From contig NZ_LT670847.1 in the NCBI RefSeq assembly GCF_900142895.1, forward strand, positions 1,488,001 to 1,552,000: 64,000 bases of DNA. Reading direction: 5' to 3'. Positions 16,628 to 25,800 of the stretch are shown piece after piece. This DNA comes from Vreelandella subglaciescola. GTDB lineage: Bacteria; Pseudomonadota; Gammaproteobacteria; Pseudomonadales; Halomonadaceae. The notes under the pieces are model-generated. The model was not told where the DNA came from and ran no database searches. It worked only from the letters and a program-made list of their open reading frames with translations. Both the position numbers and the translations under genes were made by a program. Numbering within the stretch: the stretch's first letter is position 1; every line of letters starts with the position of its first letter.

Positions 16628-17723
16628 ATGACCGTTAACCAGACGCGGCGCAACCTGCTTGTGGCCGGCGCGGGAGCGCTGGCCATGCCTTCCTTTGCCT
16701 GGGCGCTGCCCGGCCGCCAAAACGCCGACTGGCTGTTCAGCGCGGTGGACGATGCAAAAGGCAACCACTGCATCGCCGGCATTACCCCCAATGGCGAGCG
16801 CCATTTTACGCTGACCATTCCCGAGCGCTGTCACGGCGGCTGCCTCTCGCCCACTGCCCCCCCGGGCGGTGGTGTTTGCCCGGCGCCCGGGGCATCATTT
16901 TTACGTGGTCGACGCCGACCAGCGCCAGATCACCCACCGCGTGGCCGCCGGCGACGGCTATCACTTTTACGGCCACGGCGTGTTCGACCCCGACGGACGC
17001 TACCTTTACGTCACCGCCAACCGGTTGGATGACGCCATGGGGCTGGTGCGGGTATATGACGTCGACGATGGCTATGCGCACGTCCGCGACATCGCCCTCG
17101 ACGGCATCGGCCCCCACGAGATCCGCCTGCTGCCCGACGGCAAGACACTGGCCGTGGGGCTTGGCGGCATCAAAACGCACCCGGACTACGGCCGCGTCAA
17201 ACTCAACCTGGGGGAAATGGACCCGGCGCTGCTGCTGGTGGACCGCCACAGCGGCGAGGTTACCGCGCGCCACCGGCCTTCGCACCACCAGCTCAGCTGC
17301 CGGCATCTGGACGTTAGCGCCGACGGCACGGTGATAGCGGGCTATCAGTTTCAGGGGCCCGAGTGGGAAACCCACCCGCTACTGTGCCGGTTAGGTCCGG
17401 ACGGCGCGTTTTCCGAACTGGCGCTTGAGGAAGCGCTCACCGCGAGCCTCCAGCAGTACACCGCCAGCGTCGCAATCAGCCGCCAGCAACCGCTCGCGCT
17501 GGTGACCGCACCGCGCGGGCACAAGGCCATCATGCTCAACCACCAGAGCGGGAAACTGCTGGGCGAATATGCCCTGCCCGATGCCGCCGGCGCGCGCTGC
17601 GACGGCGCGGGCGGTTTTCTGGTGTCGTCCGGCCAGGGCGGGCTTTACCGGATCGAGCCCGGCAAGCCCGACGCCGTGGCGCTGGCCAACCTGCCGCTGC
17701 ACTGGGACAACCACCTCACCTGA
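16628..17723 (+). pseudogene. DUF1513 protein, split by a one-base frameshift
   Basis: The two reading frames together give a normal DUF1513 protein of about 365 residues. The N-terminal part starts MTVNQTRRNLLVAGAGALAM, a twin-arginine signal (TRRNLL), and runs to RCHGGCLSPTAP. From there the frame is lost; the rest (RAVVFARRPGHHFYVVD to the stop at 17723) lies in another frame. The switch is at a run of seven C at 16857-16863; six would restore the frame. The family forms a beta-propeller-like fold and is found with imelysins. The long intact downstream part suggests either a sequencing error or a very recent mutation. Confidence 0.8.
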
Positions 17724-17771
17724 CCACCTTTACTTAACAAGGCTCTCGCCTGGGCACCGCCCTGCCACGCG

Positions 17772-18641
17772 TTAATCCGGCGCCGGTGCTGCCAGCTGGC
17801 GGCGAATCAAGTCCCCCAAGCGTCGCGCCGGTTCTGACGGCCGGTGGGGCGCCCAGTGCAGCGCCAGCTCGATGCTGGGCAGCGCCGGCAGGCCGCTGCT
17901 TTCATCCAGCGGCTTGAGCATCGGTGTGAGCATGCTGCGGGTAATCACCACGATGGCCAGCCCCGCAATCACCACCGGCGTCAGCCCGCTCATCGACTGG
18001 CTGGTGTAGGCCACCTGCCATTGGCGTCCGGCGGATTCCAGCGCCTGTTCGGCCACTTCACGAAACACGTCGGCCCCGCGCGAATACAGCGCCAGCGGCA
18101 GCGGGTCGCGCAGCAGCGGCTGGTGCTGCAACCCCACCGCCCACAGCAGCGGCTCGCGGCGGATCACCTCGCCCCCGGGCGAGCGCCGCTGGCGCGTCAC
18201 CAGTGCCAGCTCCAGCTCGTCATTTTTCACTCGCTCGGCCAGATCAGCACTGGTGCCGCAAATCACCTCCAGCGATACGCCGGGGTACAGCTGATGAAAG
18301 TAGGTCAGCACCGCGGGCAACAGCAGCGCGTAGTCTTCGGGAATGCCCAGGCGCAGCTCGCCGCTGACCTGGCGCGCCTGCATGTCCTGCCAGGCATCGT
18401 CGTTCACCGCCAGCAGCCGGCGCGCATGGGTGAGCAAACGCTCGCCGTCGGCGGTGATCTTGAGCTTGCGCCCTACGCGCTCGTGCAGCGACGTTTCCAG
18501 CTGCTCTTCCAGCCGCTTTAACTGCATGCTGACCGTCGACTGGGTATACGACAATCGCTTGGCAGCGGCGGTCACGCTGCCGTTGTCAGCCACCGCCACC
18601 AGCGTGCGCAGCAGCGTGAGATCAAACGTGGGGGCGCGCAT
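17772..18641 (-). CDS. LysR-family transcriptional regulator
   Basis: LysR regulator of about 289 residues. The N-terminal helix-turn-helix is FDLTLLRTLVAVADNGSVTA then AAKRLSYTQSTVSMQLKRLE; the rest is the periplasmic-binding-protein-like effector domain. The start MRAPTFDLTLL has AAAGGAG 4 bases upstream; an earlier frame extension of 7 residues lacks this. It is divergent from an EamA exporter gene, and a perfect palindrome lies between them, so the regulator probably controls that exporter. The inducer is unknown. Confidence 0.9.
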   Translation of the reverse strand: MRAPTFDLTLLRTLVAVADNGSVTAAAKRLSYTQSTVSMQLKRLEEQLETSLHERVGRKLKITADGERLLTHARRLLAVNDDAWQDMQARQVSGELRLGIPEDYALLLPAVLTYFHQLYPGVSLEVICGTSADLAERVKNDELELALVTRQRRSPGGEVIRREPLLWAVGLQHQPLLRDPLPLALYSRGADVFREVAEQALESAGRQWQVAYTSQSMSGLTPVVIAGLAIVVITRSMLTPMLKPLDESSGLPALPSIELALHWAPHRPSEPARRLGDLIRRQLAAPAPD

Positions 18642-18707
18642 AAGACTCCTTTTTGCCATCACGACGACAAAGTACCGTCAACACATTATAGCCCATTCAT
18701 CACGAAC

Positions 18708-18726
18708 ATTGATGAGTCACATCAAT
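18708..18726. promoter_or_regulatory. Palindromic LysR-type site between lysR and eamA genes
   Basis: ATTGATG, five bases, CATCAAT: a perfect 7-base inverted repeat. A further ATTGAT half-site follows at 18731-18736. The size is right for a LysR recognition site, and the position is about 70 bases from both start codons. Confidence 0.55.
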
Positions 18727-18797
18727 AAGCATTGATTTTATGATACGTTGTGGCGGGATATGCTGCGAGAGTGATATTCAAGGCAAGGAGCCAACGT

Positions 18798-19673
18798 ATG
18801 CATAACATTCATATTATCTCACCTCGTCATTTCAGTATTGCCGCTGCGTTGGTGGCCGTCGTGCTATGGAGTGCTGCCCCGCTGCTCGCCGAACAGGCGC
18901 GCGATGTTTCTCCACTGCCGCTGGCCGCGCTCACGCTGCTGGCAGGCGCGCTAGTCACGCTGCCGCTAAGCCGGCGCGAGCCCACCCGCCACCTGAGCAT
19001 GGGCTGGCGCTTGGCCATCTGGCTGGGATTGCCGCTGCTCACTACCGGTGCGGTCAGCAGTTACTTTATCGGCATGCGGCTGGCACCCGCCTCGGACGCC
19101 GCCTTGATTACCTACACCTGGCCGGTGCTGTTCATTCTGTTAAGTCAGTGGATTACCTTCGGCCGCGTGCGCTTTTCAAGCGTGCTCGGCGCCATAATTG
19201 CCTTTGCCGGCGTGGCCCTGCTGATGGTGCCGCAGGCACTGAGCGGCAGCCACGAAGGCTCGCTGGCCGGCTACGGCTTTGCCATGCTGGCGGCGGTATG
19301 CTGGGCGCTGTATTCATGGCTGTGCCAAGCGGCTCCCGCGTCGCTGACACCGTTGATGCCACGAATTTTGCTGATTGCCTGCGCCATCACCGCGGCAGCC
19401 GCCCTGCCGCTGGGCAGCTCGCTCACGCTGCCCAGCCAAAATGCGCTGCTGGCCGGTATTGCTATCGGACTGGGACCGTTTGGCATCGCTATGGTGGCGT
19501 GGGATAAGGCGCTGCGCCTGGGTAAAGCTAGCGTGATTGGCAGCCTGGCCTACGGCGTGCCGGTACTCGCCGCGGCGTTTCTGGTGCTCGCCGGTATGAG
19601 CGTGCTGGACTGGCGCCTGCCGATTGCCGGCGCGCTCGTGGTGGGTGGCTGCCTGCAGGCCAGCCGGCGCTAA
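18798..19673 (+). CDS. EamA/DMT-family exporter (YddG-like)
   Basis: Membrane transporter of 291 residues with ten hydrophobic segments in two EamA repeats. YFIGMRLAPASDAALITYTWPV in the first half and LGKASVIGSLAYGVPVLAA in the second are the usual signature positions. Relatives such as YddG export aromatic amino acids or other small metabolites. CAAGGAG is 7 bases before the ATG. It is divergent from a LysR regulator that probably controls it. The substrate is not predictable. Confidence 0.85.
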   Translation: MHNIHIISPRHFSIAAALVAVVLWSAAPLLAEQARDVSPLPLAALTLLAGALVTLPLSRREPTRHLSMGWRLAIWLGLPLLTTGAVSSYFIGMRLAPASDAALITYTWPVLFILLSQWITFGRVRFSSVLGAIIAFAGVALLMVPQALSGSHEGSLAGYGFAMLAAVCWALYSWLCQAAPASLTPLMPRILLIACAITAAAALPLGSSLTLPSQNALLAGIAIGLGPFGIAMVAWDKALRLGKASVIGSLAYGVPVLAAAFLVLAGMSVLDWRLPIAGALVVGGCLQASRR

Positions 19674-19700
19674 ACCTCACTCTTCTTACCTCAATCTGCT

Positions 19701-20366
19701 TTATCGCCTGGCGTAGCGGCGCAGGGCGTAAAGCAGCATGGCCCCCAGCGCTAGCCCGCCCAGCGCCCAGAGCACATCAACGTAGCCGCTGGCGGTGGCC
19801 AGCGCGCCGAGCTGGCTGCCCAGCAGCGTTACCCCGGCAAGCCCCGGCACGATACCCAGCGTCGAGCCGATCATGTAGTCGCGAAAGCGCAGATGAAAAG
19901 CGCCGGCGAGCATGTTGGTCAGGGTAAACGGCGCCAGCGGCAGCAAATTGACGATCACCATGGCGCGCACGCCGCGCCCGGAAAGGTAACGCGACAGGCC
20001 GTTCAAATGCCGGCCACCGTAATCCAGCAGCGCCTCGCGCCCCAGCCGCCTGCCCACCGCGTAAGACACCATGGATGAACACAGCGTGCCCAGCGTGGCA
20101 TACACAAAGCCCCACAGCGGGCCAAACACCAGCCCCGTCACCGCCACCAGAATACTCAGCGGAAACATCACCAATAGCGCGGCCACGTAGATCGCGCTGA
20201 CCGCGGCAAAGGCCCAGGGCGAGCCGCGCCACTGCGGCGCACCCGCGACCCACTGGCGCACGCGCTCAACGGTCAGCACATCGTGCATCGCCAGCCACTG
20301 CCACAGCCCGGCAAGCGTCACCAGCAATACAAGCGCGCCCAGCGCAATGGTGAGCGATCGTGTCAT
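19701..20366 (-). CDS. TVP38/TMEM64-family membrane protein
   Basis: Membrane protein of 221 residues with about six hydrophobic segments. The SNARE-associated (DedA/VTT) core is FGPLWGFVYATLGTLCSSMV followed by SYAVGRRLGREALL; NLLPLAPFTLTNMLAGA is also typical. Bacterial members are linked to lipid translocation and envelope stability. GAGGAG lies 5 bases upstream. It stands alone, divergent from the glycosyltransferase fusion gene. Confidence 0.87.
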   Translation of the reverse strand: MTRSLTIALGALVLLVTLAGLWQWLAMHDVLTVERVRQWVAGAPQWRGSPWAFAAVSAIYVAALLVMFPLSILVAVTGLVFGPLWGFVYATLGTLCSSMVSYAVGRRLGREALLDYGGRHLNGLSRYLSGRGVRAMVIVNLLPLAPFTLTNMLAGAFHLRFRDYMIGSTLGIVPGLAGVTLLGSQLGALATASGYVDVLWALGGLALGAMLLYALRRYARR

Positions 20367-20505
20367 GTGTTCTCCTCAGCGACGCTGGCGCATGAAAGGT
20401 ATGGCATAGCAGTTATGGTGTAGAAGGTATGGAATAGAAACAGCGGTATATCATGCTATCTTGATGGCGTTATTTCCCCGATCCCACCCGAGGAGACTCA
20501 AGCGC

Positions 20506-22740
20506 GTGCATCGCCAGCGACTCATTCCGTGGATTTTTTACCTTACCCTGACGCTGATTACCGCTCTGCTGGGCTACAAGATCTATCTCAATTTCTTTGA
20601 GCAGGATTTTGCCGCCAACCATGCGGTGCAGGTCAAGAAAATTGAAACGCTGCTGGAACAAAAACAACACTACCGCTTTGCCGTGCTGGGCAACATCAAC
20701 AACTCGGTGGGTATTTTCGAACGCAAGATTATCCCACTGCTGAACAAAGGGGATTACGACTTTGTGATCTCGGCGGGCAACGCCGTGTCCAGCGGCGGCG
20801 AGGACAAATACCGCGCGCTGTTCGGCACGCTGTCGCACCTTGAGATTCCCTACCTGCTGACGTTTGGCCAGCAGGAGGAAAGCCGCATCGGCGGGTTCCG
20901 CTTTTACGACCACTTCGGCCCCTACCATTTCAGCTTTGCCGCCGGCGATACGCGCTTTACCTTTCTCGATAGCACCGGCACCACCGACTACGGCTGGCAG
21001 CTGCGCTGGCTGGACGAAATCCTGCGTTCATCAACTGCCGGCAACCACTTTATGTTCAGCGCCTACCCGCTGTACCCGGTCGACTATTCGGGCCTGTTGC
21101 GCCTGGGCCTCGATGACGACTACCTGTTTCCCGATGACTCGCGCCGCGCTTTTACCCAACTGATCGAACGCGCTGGCGTCAAGGCGGTGTTTTCTGCCGA
21201 GCTGGCGCTGTTTGACCGCCAGACCCACGGCGCCACCGACTACGTGGTCACCGGCGGCGCCGGCGGGCTGGTGCTCAACCGCGGGCGCAGCCGCTATCAC
21301 TTTGTCACGGTCGACGTCGACGGCAACAACGTCACCATTGCAGAACAGCCGCTGGATATCGGCCAGCACCCGTTCTGGCGCACTGCGGAAAGCCTGTGGT
21401 TTTTCGTCTATTCGCTGTTTTACGTGGGCTATCTCAACTTTATTCTGCTGGTGGCGATCTTTATCGCCATCGCCATCTGGCTGTACCGCAAAATCTTCAC
21501 CGAGCCCCACTACTACCCCGACTTTGACATCGACCCCGATGCCGACGACGGCACGCCGCTGCGCACGGCCATGTTTACCAACAACTATCTGCCGTTTATC
21601 GGCGGCGTGCCGATCTCCATCGAGCGCCTGAAACGCGGGCTGACCGCCCGGGGGCACCCGGTCATGGTTGTCGCCCCGCGCTATGGCCGGGATGACAATC
21701 AACCCCGTACGCCGGACGAGGACGACGTGCTGCGGCTGCGCTCGCTGCTGCCGCTGGGCAAGCATCAGGAGTTTCGTCTGGCCAACATTTTCAGCTGGCG
21801 GCTGGTGTCACGGGTACGCGATTTTGCGCCGCACATCATTCATGTGCATCACCCGTTCTGGATCGGTCGCGCCGGCCAGCTGATCGGTCGCCTGCTCGGC
21901 GTACCGGTGGTGTATACCTACCACACCCGGCTTGAGCATTACGCCCACTACGTGCCGCTGCCCGGGCCGCTGTTTCGCAATTTTATTTCCCACGCGCTGG
22001 TCAAGCGCTTTGCCAACGGCTGCGACACGATCATCGTGCCGACCAGTTCGGTGGAGGAATACCTGCGCATGATCGGGGTGAAAAAGCCGATTTTCGTCCA
22101 GCCCACCGGCATCGAATACGCGCGTTTTGCGCACCGGGACGAAGCCGCCGTCGAGGCGCTAAAAATGCACTATAGGCTGAGCGGCAAGCGCGTGCTGGTG
22201 TCGATTTCGCGCCTGAGCCGCGAGAAAAATATCGACTTCATGCTCGACGGCCTGCGCCTGCTGCACGACAGCGGCGAGCACGATGCCCACCTGCTGCTAA
22301 TAGGTGAAGGCCACGACCGCCGGCGCCTTGAGGCACGCATCGATGCGCTGGCGCTGAGTGAGAACGTGACGCTGGTAGGCGCGGTGGCCCCGGCGGATAT
22401 CCCGCTTTACTGCCACCTGGCCGAGCTTTTCGTCTTCGCCTCACGCTCGGAAACCCAGGGCATGGTGGTGCTGGAGGCCATGGCCGCCGGCCTGCCGGTG
22501 GTGGTGATCCGCTCGAGCGGCATCGAAGATATCGTCACCCAGGGTAACAACGGCTACAAAACCGCGCCGGACGTACAGGCGTGGAGCCGCGCCGTGGCCA
22601 CGCTGCTAGGCGATGACGACAAGCGCCGGCGCATGGGCCGCCAGGCGGCCGAGTTTGCCGCCGGCCATTGCATCGAGCGCTTCGCCCACAGCGTGCTGCG
22701 CGCCTACCGCTACGCGCTGGCGGCCAAGCGCAAGACTTAG
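20506..22740 (+). CDS. Degenerate calcineurin-like domain fused to a GT4 glycosyltransferase
   Basis: About 744 residues. A membrane anchor (LIPWIFYLTLTLITALLGYK) leads to a calcineurin-like phosphoesterase fold (about 50-290). Its metal motifs are lost: DxH is GNINN, GDxxD is GNAVS, GNHE is GQQE and the final GHxH is absent, so it is probably a pseudoenzyme. A second membrane segment (YVGYLNFILLVAIFIAIAIW) follows, then a GT4 glycosyltransferase (about 350-740) with TNNYLPFIGGVPISIERL, HVHHPFW and the EX7E motif ETQGMVVLE. The GT part resembles glycosyltransferases that act on diacylglycerol; the acceptor is a guess. I prefer the GTG start, which has AGGAG 10 bases upstream; an ATG at 20464 without a ribosome site adds 14 residues. 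It overlaps the RND gene tail to tail by 4 bases. Confidence 0.82.
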   Translation: MHRQRLIPWIFYLTLTLITALLGYKIYLNFFEQDFAANHAVQVKKIETLLEQKQHYRFAVLGNINNSVGIFERKIIPLLNKGDYDFVISAGNAVSSGGEDKYRALFGTLSHLEIPYLLTFGQQEESRIGGFRFYDHFGPYHFSFAAGDTRFTFLDSTGTTDYGWQLRWLDEILRSSTAGNHFMFSAYPLYPVDYSGLLRLGLDDDYLFPDDSRRAFTQLIERAGVKAVFSAELALFDRQTHGATDYVVTGGAGGLVLNRGRSRYHFVTVDVDGNNVTIAEQPLDIGQHPFWRTAESLWFFVYSLFYVGYLNFILLVAIFIAIAIWLYRKIFTEPHYYPDFDIDPDADDGTPLRTAMFTNNYLPFIGGVPISIERLKRGLTARGHPVMVVAPRYGRDDNQPRTPDEDDVLRLRSLLPLGKHQEFRLANIFSWRLVSRVRDFAPHIIHVHHPFWIGRAGQLIGRLLGVPVVYTYHTRLEHYAHYVPLPGPLFRNFISHALVKRFANGCDTIIVPTSSVEEYLRMIGVKKPIFVQPTGIEYARFAHRDEAAVEALKMHYRLSGKRVLVSISRLSREKNIDFMLDGLRLLHDSGEHDAHLLLIGEGHDRRRLEARIDALALSENVTLVGAVAPADIPLYCHLAELFVFASRSETQGMVVLEAMAAGLPVVVIRSSGIEDIVTQGNNGYKTAPDVQAWSRAVATLLGDDDKRRRMGRQAAEFAAGHCIERFAHSVLRAYRYALAAKRKT

Positions 22741-25700
22741 CGCTCGGCCTCTGGCGCCTGTGCTGCAATGCGGAACCAGAGCGCGTACAGCGCGGGCACA
22801 AACAGCAGGGTAATCAGCGTGCCCGCGGCCACGCCGCCAATCAGCACATAGGCCAGCGGCCCCCAGAAGCTGTCCATGGTCAGCGGGATAAAGGCAAACA
22901 CCGCCGCCACCGCGGTGAGCACTACCGGGCGCGCGCGCTGCACGCCGGCTTCGACCACGGCCTCGCGCAGCGGCATGCCGTGGTGCTGGTTGTCGGCCAC
23001 CTGCTGGGTCAGGATCAGCGTGTTGCGCATCAGAATCCCCGCCAGCCCGATCAGCCCCAACATGGCCACAAAGCCAAACGGTTGGCCGAACAGCAGCAGC
23101 GCGGCCACCGCGCCAATCAGCCCCAGCGGCGCTGTCGCCACCACCATGAAGGTGCCGGAGAACGAACGCATCTGCAGCATGATAAACGTCAGCATCAGGA
23201 TCACCATCAGCGGCTGCAGCGCCGTAATCGAGGCTTCGGCCTTGGCCGACTGTTCGATTGAGCCGCCCATTTCCAGCCGGTAGCCGTTGGGCAGGCCCGC
23301 GCGCAGGTCACTCAGCGAGTCCCACACCTGCTGGCTGACGTCTTTGGCCTGAGCGCCGGAGACTTCGGCGCTAACGGCCACAAACGGCTCGCGGTTGTAG
23401 CGCTTGATCACCGGCTGTTCAAAGGCGATTTCCAGCTCGCCGAGCTGGGTCAGCGGCACGCGCTTGCCGTCGTGGGTTTGCACCTCGAGGCTTTCCAGCG
23501 TCGCCACGTCGTCTGCCGCCGCGCGACCCACGGCGGGCGCCAGCCGGATACCGTCGCGCAGCTGGGTAATGGTGACCCCGTCGAGCTGGAACTGCAGCTG
23601 GCGCGCCACGTCGTCCGGCGACAGCCCCACCAGCTGCAGCCGGTGGGAATCCATCGCCAGATGCACCGTGGGTACCCGCGCGTCCCAGGCCAGATGCGGG
23701 TCGCGAGTGGCGGGGTTTTGGGCAAAGATATCGCGCACCTGGTGGCCAATCTCGCGCAGCGTATCGGTATCGTGGCCAAGCACGCGCACGCTTACCGGCC
23801 AGTCGACCGGCGGGCCGTAGAGCAGCGTTTCCACCCGCACCCGCGCCTCGGGAAACTCGCCGTTGGCCACGTGTTGCTTGAGCGTTTTCAGCAACGCGTC
23901 CCGGGCGTCGATGTCGTCCGCCACGGCGATCATTTTGGCAAAAGCCGGGTTGGGCTGCTCGGGGCTTGCCGAGATGAAAAACCGCGGCGCGCCGCCGCCC
24001 ACGTAGGCCGACAGCGAGGCCACGCCGTCGGCCTGATTAATCAGCGTTTCCAGCCGGCGCGTGGTGGCATCGGTCGCCGCGATCGAGGTGCCTTCGGGGT
24101 GATCGACGCTGACCAGCACTTCAAGGCGGTCAGAGCTGGGGAAAAACTGCTTTTCCACCGGGCCGGCCATCCCCGCAATGGCGAGCAACAGCAATGCAAG
24201 CGTGATACCCACCACGGTTTTGCGATAGTGCACGCAGCCGCTGACCAGCCGGCGCAGCCGCCGGTAGTGGTGCGACTGATAGGCGTCGCCTTCCTCGGTC
24301 GCCTTGGCGTGGCGCTCGGGCATCAGCTTGACGCCCAGATACGGCGTGAACACCACCGCCACGACCCACGAGAGCAGTAGCGCAATGGCCAGCACCCAGA
24401 AAATATTGCCGGCGTATTCGCCCACGTTGGAGCGGGCAAAGCCGATGGGCACAAAGCCCGCCACCGTCACCAGGGTGCCAAACAGCATCGGCGCGGCGGT
24501 AACTTCCCAGGCGTGGGAGGCCGCGCTGATGCGGTCCCAGCCCTGTTCCATCCTGACCATCATCATCTCGATGGCGATGATCGCATCGTCCACCAACAGC
24601 CCCAGCGCGATGATCAGCGCGCCGAGCGTAACGCGGTCCAGGTTGATCCCCATGGCTTTCATGACCACGAACGTCATCGCCAGCGTCACCGGAATCGCAA
24701 TCCCCACGACCACGCCTGCGCGCAGCCCCACGGCGACCATGGTCACCAGCATGACCACCACCACGGCGACCAGAAACTTCACCTGAAACAGGTTGACTGC
24801 GCCGGCGATGGCGTCGGCCTGATTGGTCATCACATCGAGCGAGATGCCCAGCGGCAGGCGCTCGCGTTCCTGCTCCCAAAACGCGTCCAACCGCTCGCCG
24901 AACGCCAGGCCGTTGGCACCGTCGCGCATGACCACGCCCAGCAGCAGCGCATCTTCGCCGAAGGCGCGCACCATAAAGTCGGGTGGGTCTTCGTAGCCAC
25001 GGGACACGCTGGCGATATCGCCGAGGCGTATCAGCCGCTCGCCGATACGGATCGGCACGTCGGCCAGCGCCTCAGGGTCAGAGAGATCGCTGCCCAACCG
25101 CAGATACACCCGCGGCCCGTCGGTGTCGAGATAGCCCGCGGGCAGCAGCCGATTGTGCGCCTCGATGGCGTCGAACACGTCCTGCGGGGCAATCCCCAAA
25201 CTCTGCAGCTGGGGCATATCGAAGTCGATTTGCACGCGTTCGTCGCGCTCGCCCAGCACCTCGGCACGGTTGACGCCGTCGACCCGCTGCAGCCGGTCGC
25301 GAATGCCCTCGGCGTCGCGCAGCATCTCGCGCATCGACATATCCGGCGCGGTCAGCGCCACCAGCGAGAAATACACATCGCCGAAGTCTTCGTTGATGAT
25401 CGGCCCGATCACGCCGTCGGGCAGCGTGCCGGCGGCGTCCTGCATGCGCCGGCGCACCTGATAAAAACGCTGGGGCACGGCGTCGCTGGGGGTGGATTCC
25501 TCAAACTCGATCTGCATGTCCGCCCGCCCGGGACGGATGGTGGTTTCGACCCGGTCGACGTTATCCACCGCCTGAATCTGTTTTTCCAGCGGGTCGGCGA
25601 CGTTATTCTGGATGTCTTCGGGCGTGGCCCCCGGCCATACCGCTGAAACCATCATCACGCGCATGGTGAAGTCGGGATCTTCCGCGCGGCCCATGGCAAC

Positions 25701-25796
25701 AAAGGCGTAAAGTCCGGCCAGCAGCGCGATGATCAGGAAAAACAGCGTCACCGAGCGCTCGCGCACCGCAATCGCCGATAAATTGGGAAAACTCAC
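22737..25796 (-). CDS. RND efflux permease (AcrB-like)
   Basis: Inner-membrane proton-driven exporter of about 1019 residues. It has the RND layout of twelve membrane segments and two large periplasmic loops, and keeps the proton-relay Asp pair in LGLLVDDAIIAIEMM. The start is a GTG (reading MSFPNLSAIAVRERS) with GAGGAG 7 bases upstream; the longer ATG frame would lie within the preceding gene. It follows the adaptor gene by 4 bases. No outer-membrane factor is adjacent, so it probably uses a TolC encoded elsewhere. Substrates are unknown. Confidence 0.92.
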   Translation of the reverse strand: MSFPNLSAIAVRERSVTLFFLIIALLAGLYAFVAMGRAEDPDFTMRVMMVSAVWPGATPEDIQNNVADPLEKQIQAVDNVDRVETTIRPGRADMQIEFEESTPSDAVPQRFYQVRRRMQDAAGTLPDGVIGPIINEDFGDVYFSLVALTAPDMSMREMLRDAEGIRDRLQRVDGVNRAEVLGERDERVQIDFDMPQLQSLGIAPQDVFDAIEAHNRLLPAGYLDTDGPRVYLRLGSDLSDPEALADVPIRIGERLIRLGDIASVSRGYEDPPDFMVRAFGEDALLLGVVMRDGANGLAFGERLDAFWEQERERLPLGISLDVMTNQADAIAGAVNLFQVKFLVAVVVVMLVTMVAVGLRAGVVVGIAIPVTLAMTFVVMKAMGINLDRVTLGALIIALGLLVDDAIIAIEMMMVRMEQGWDRISAASHAWEVTAAPMLFGTLVTVAGFVPIGFARSNVGEYAGNIFWVLAIALLLSWVVAVVFTPYLGVKLMPERHAKATEEGDAYQSHHYRRLRRLVSGCVHYRKTVVGITLALLLLAIAGMAGPVEKQFFPSSDRLEVLVSVDHPEGTSIAATDATTRRLETLINQADGVASLSAYVGGGAPRFFISASPEQPNPAFAKMIAVADDIDARDALLKTLKQHVANGEFPEARVRVETLLYGPPVDWPVSVRVLGHDTDTLREIGHQVRDIFAQNPATRDPHLAWDARVPTVHLAMDSHRLQLVGLSPDDVARQLQFQLDGVTITQLRDGIRLAPAVGRAAADDVATLESLEVQTHDGKRVPLTQLGELEIAFEQPVIKRYNREPFVAVSAEVSGAQAKDVSQQVWDSLSDLRAGLPNGYRLEMGGSIEQSAKAEASITALQPLMVILMLTFIMLQMRSFSGTFMVVATAPLGLIGAVAALLLFGQPFGFVAMLGLIGLAGILMRNTLILTQQVADNQHHGMPLREAVVEAGVQRARPVVLTAVAAVFAFIPLTMDSFWGPLAYVLIGGVAAGTLITLLFVPALYALWFRIAAQAPEAER

Positions 25797-25800
25797 GGCG

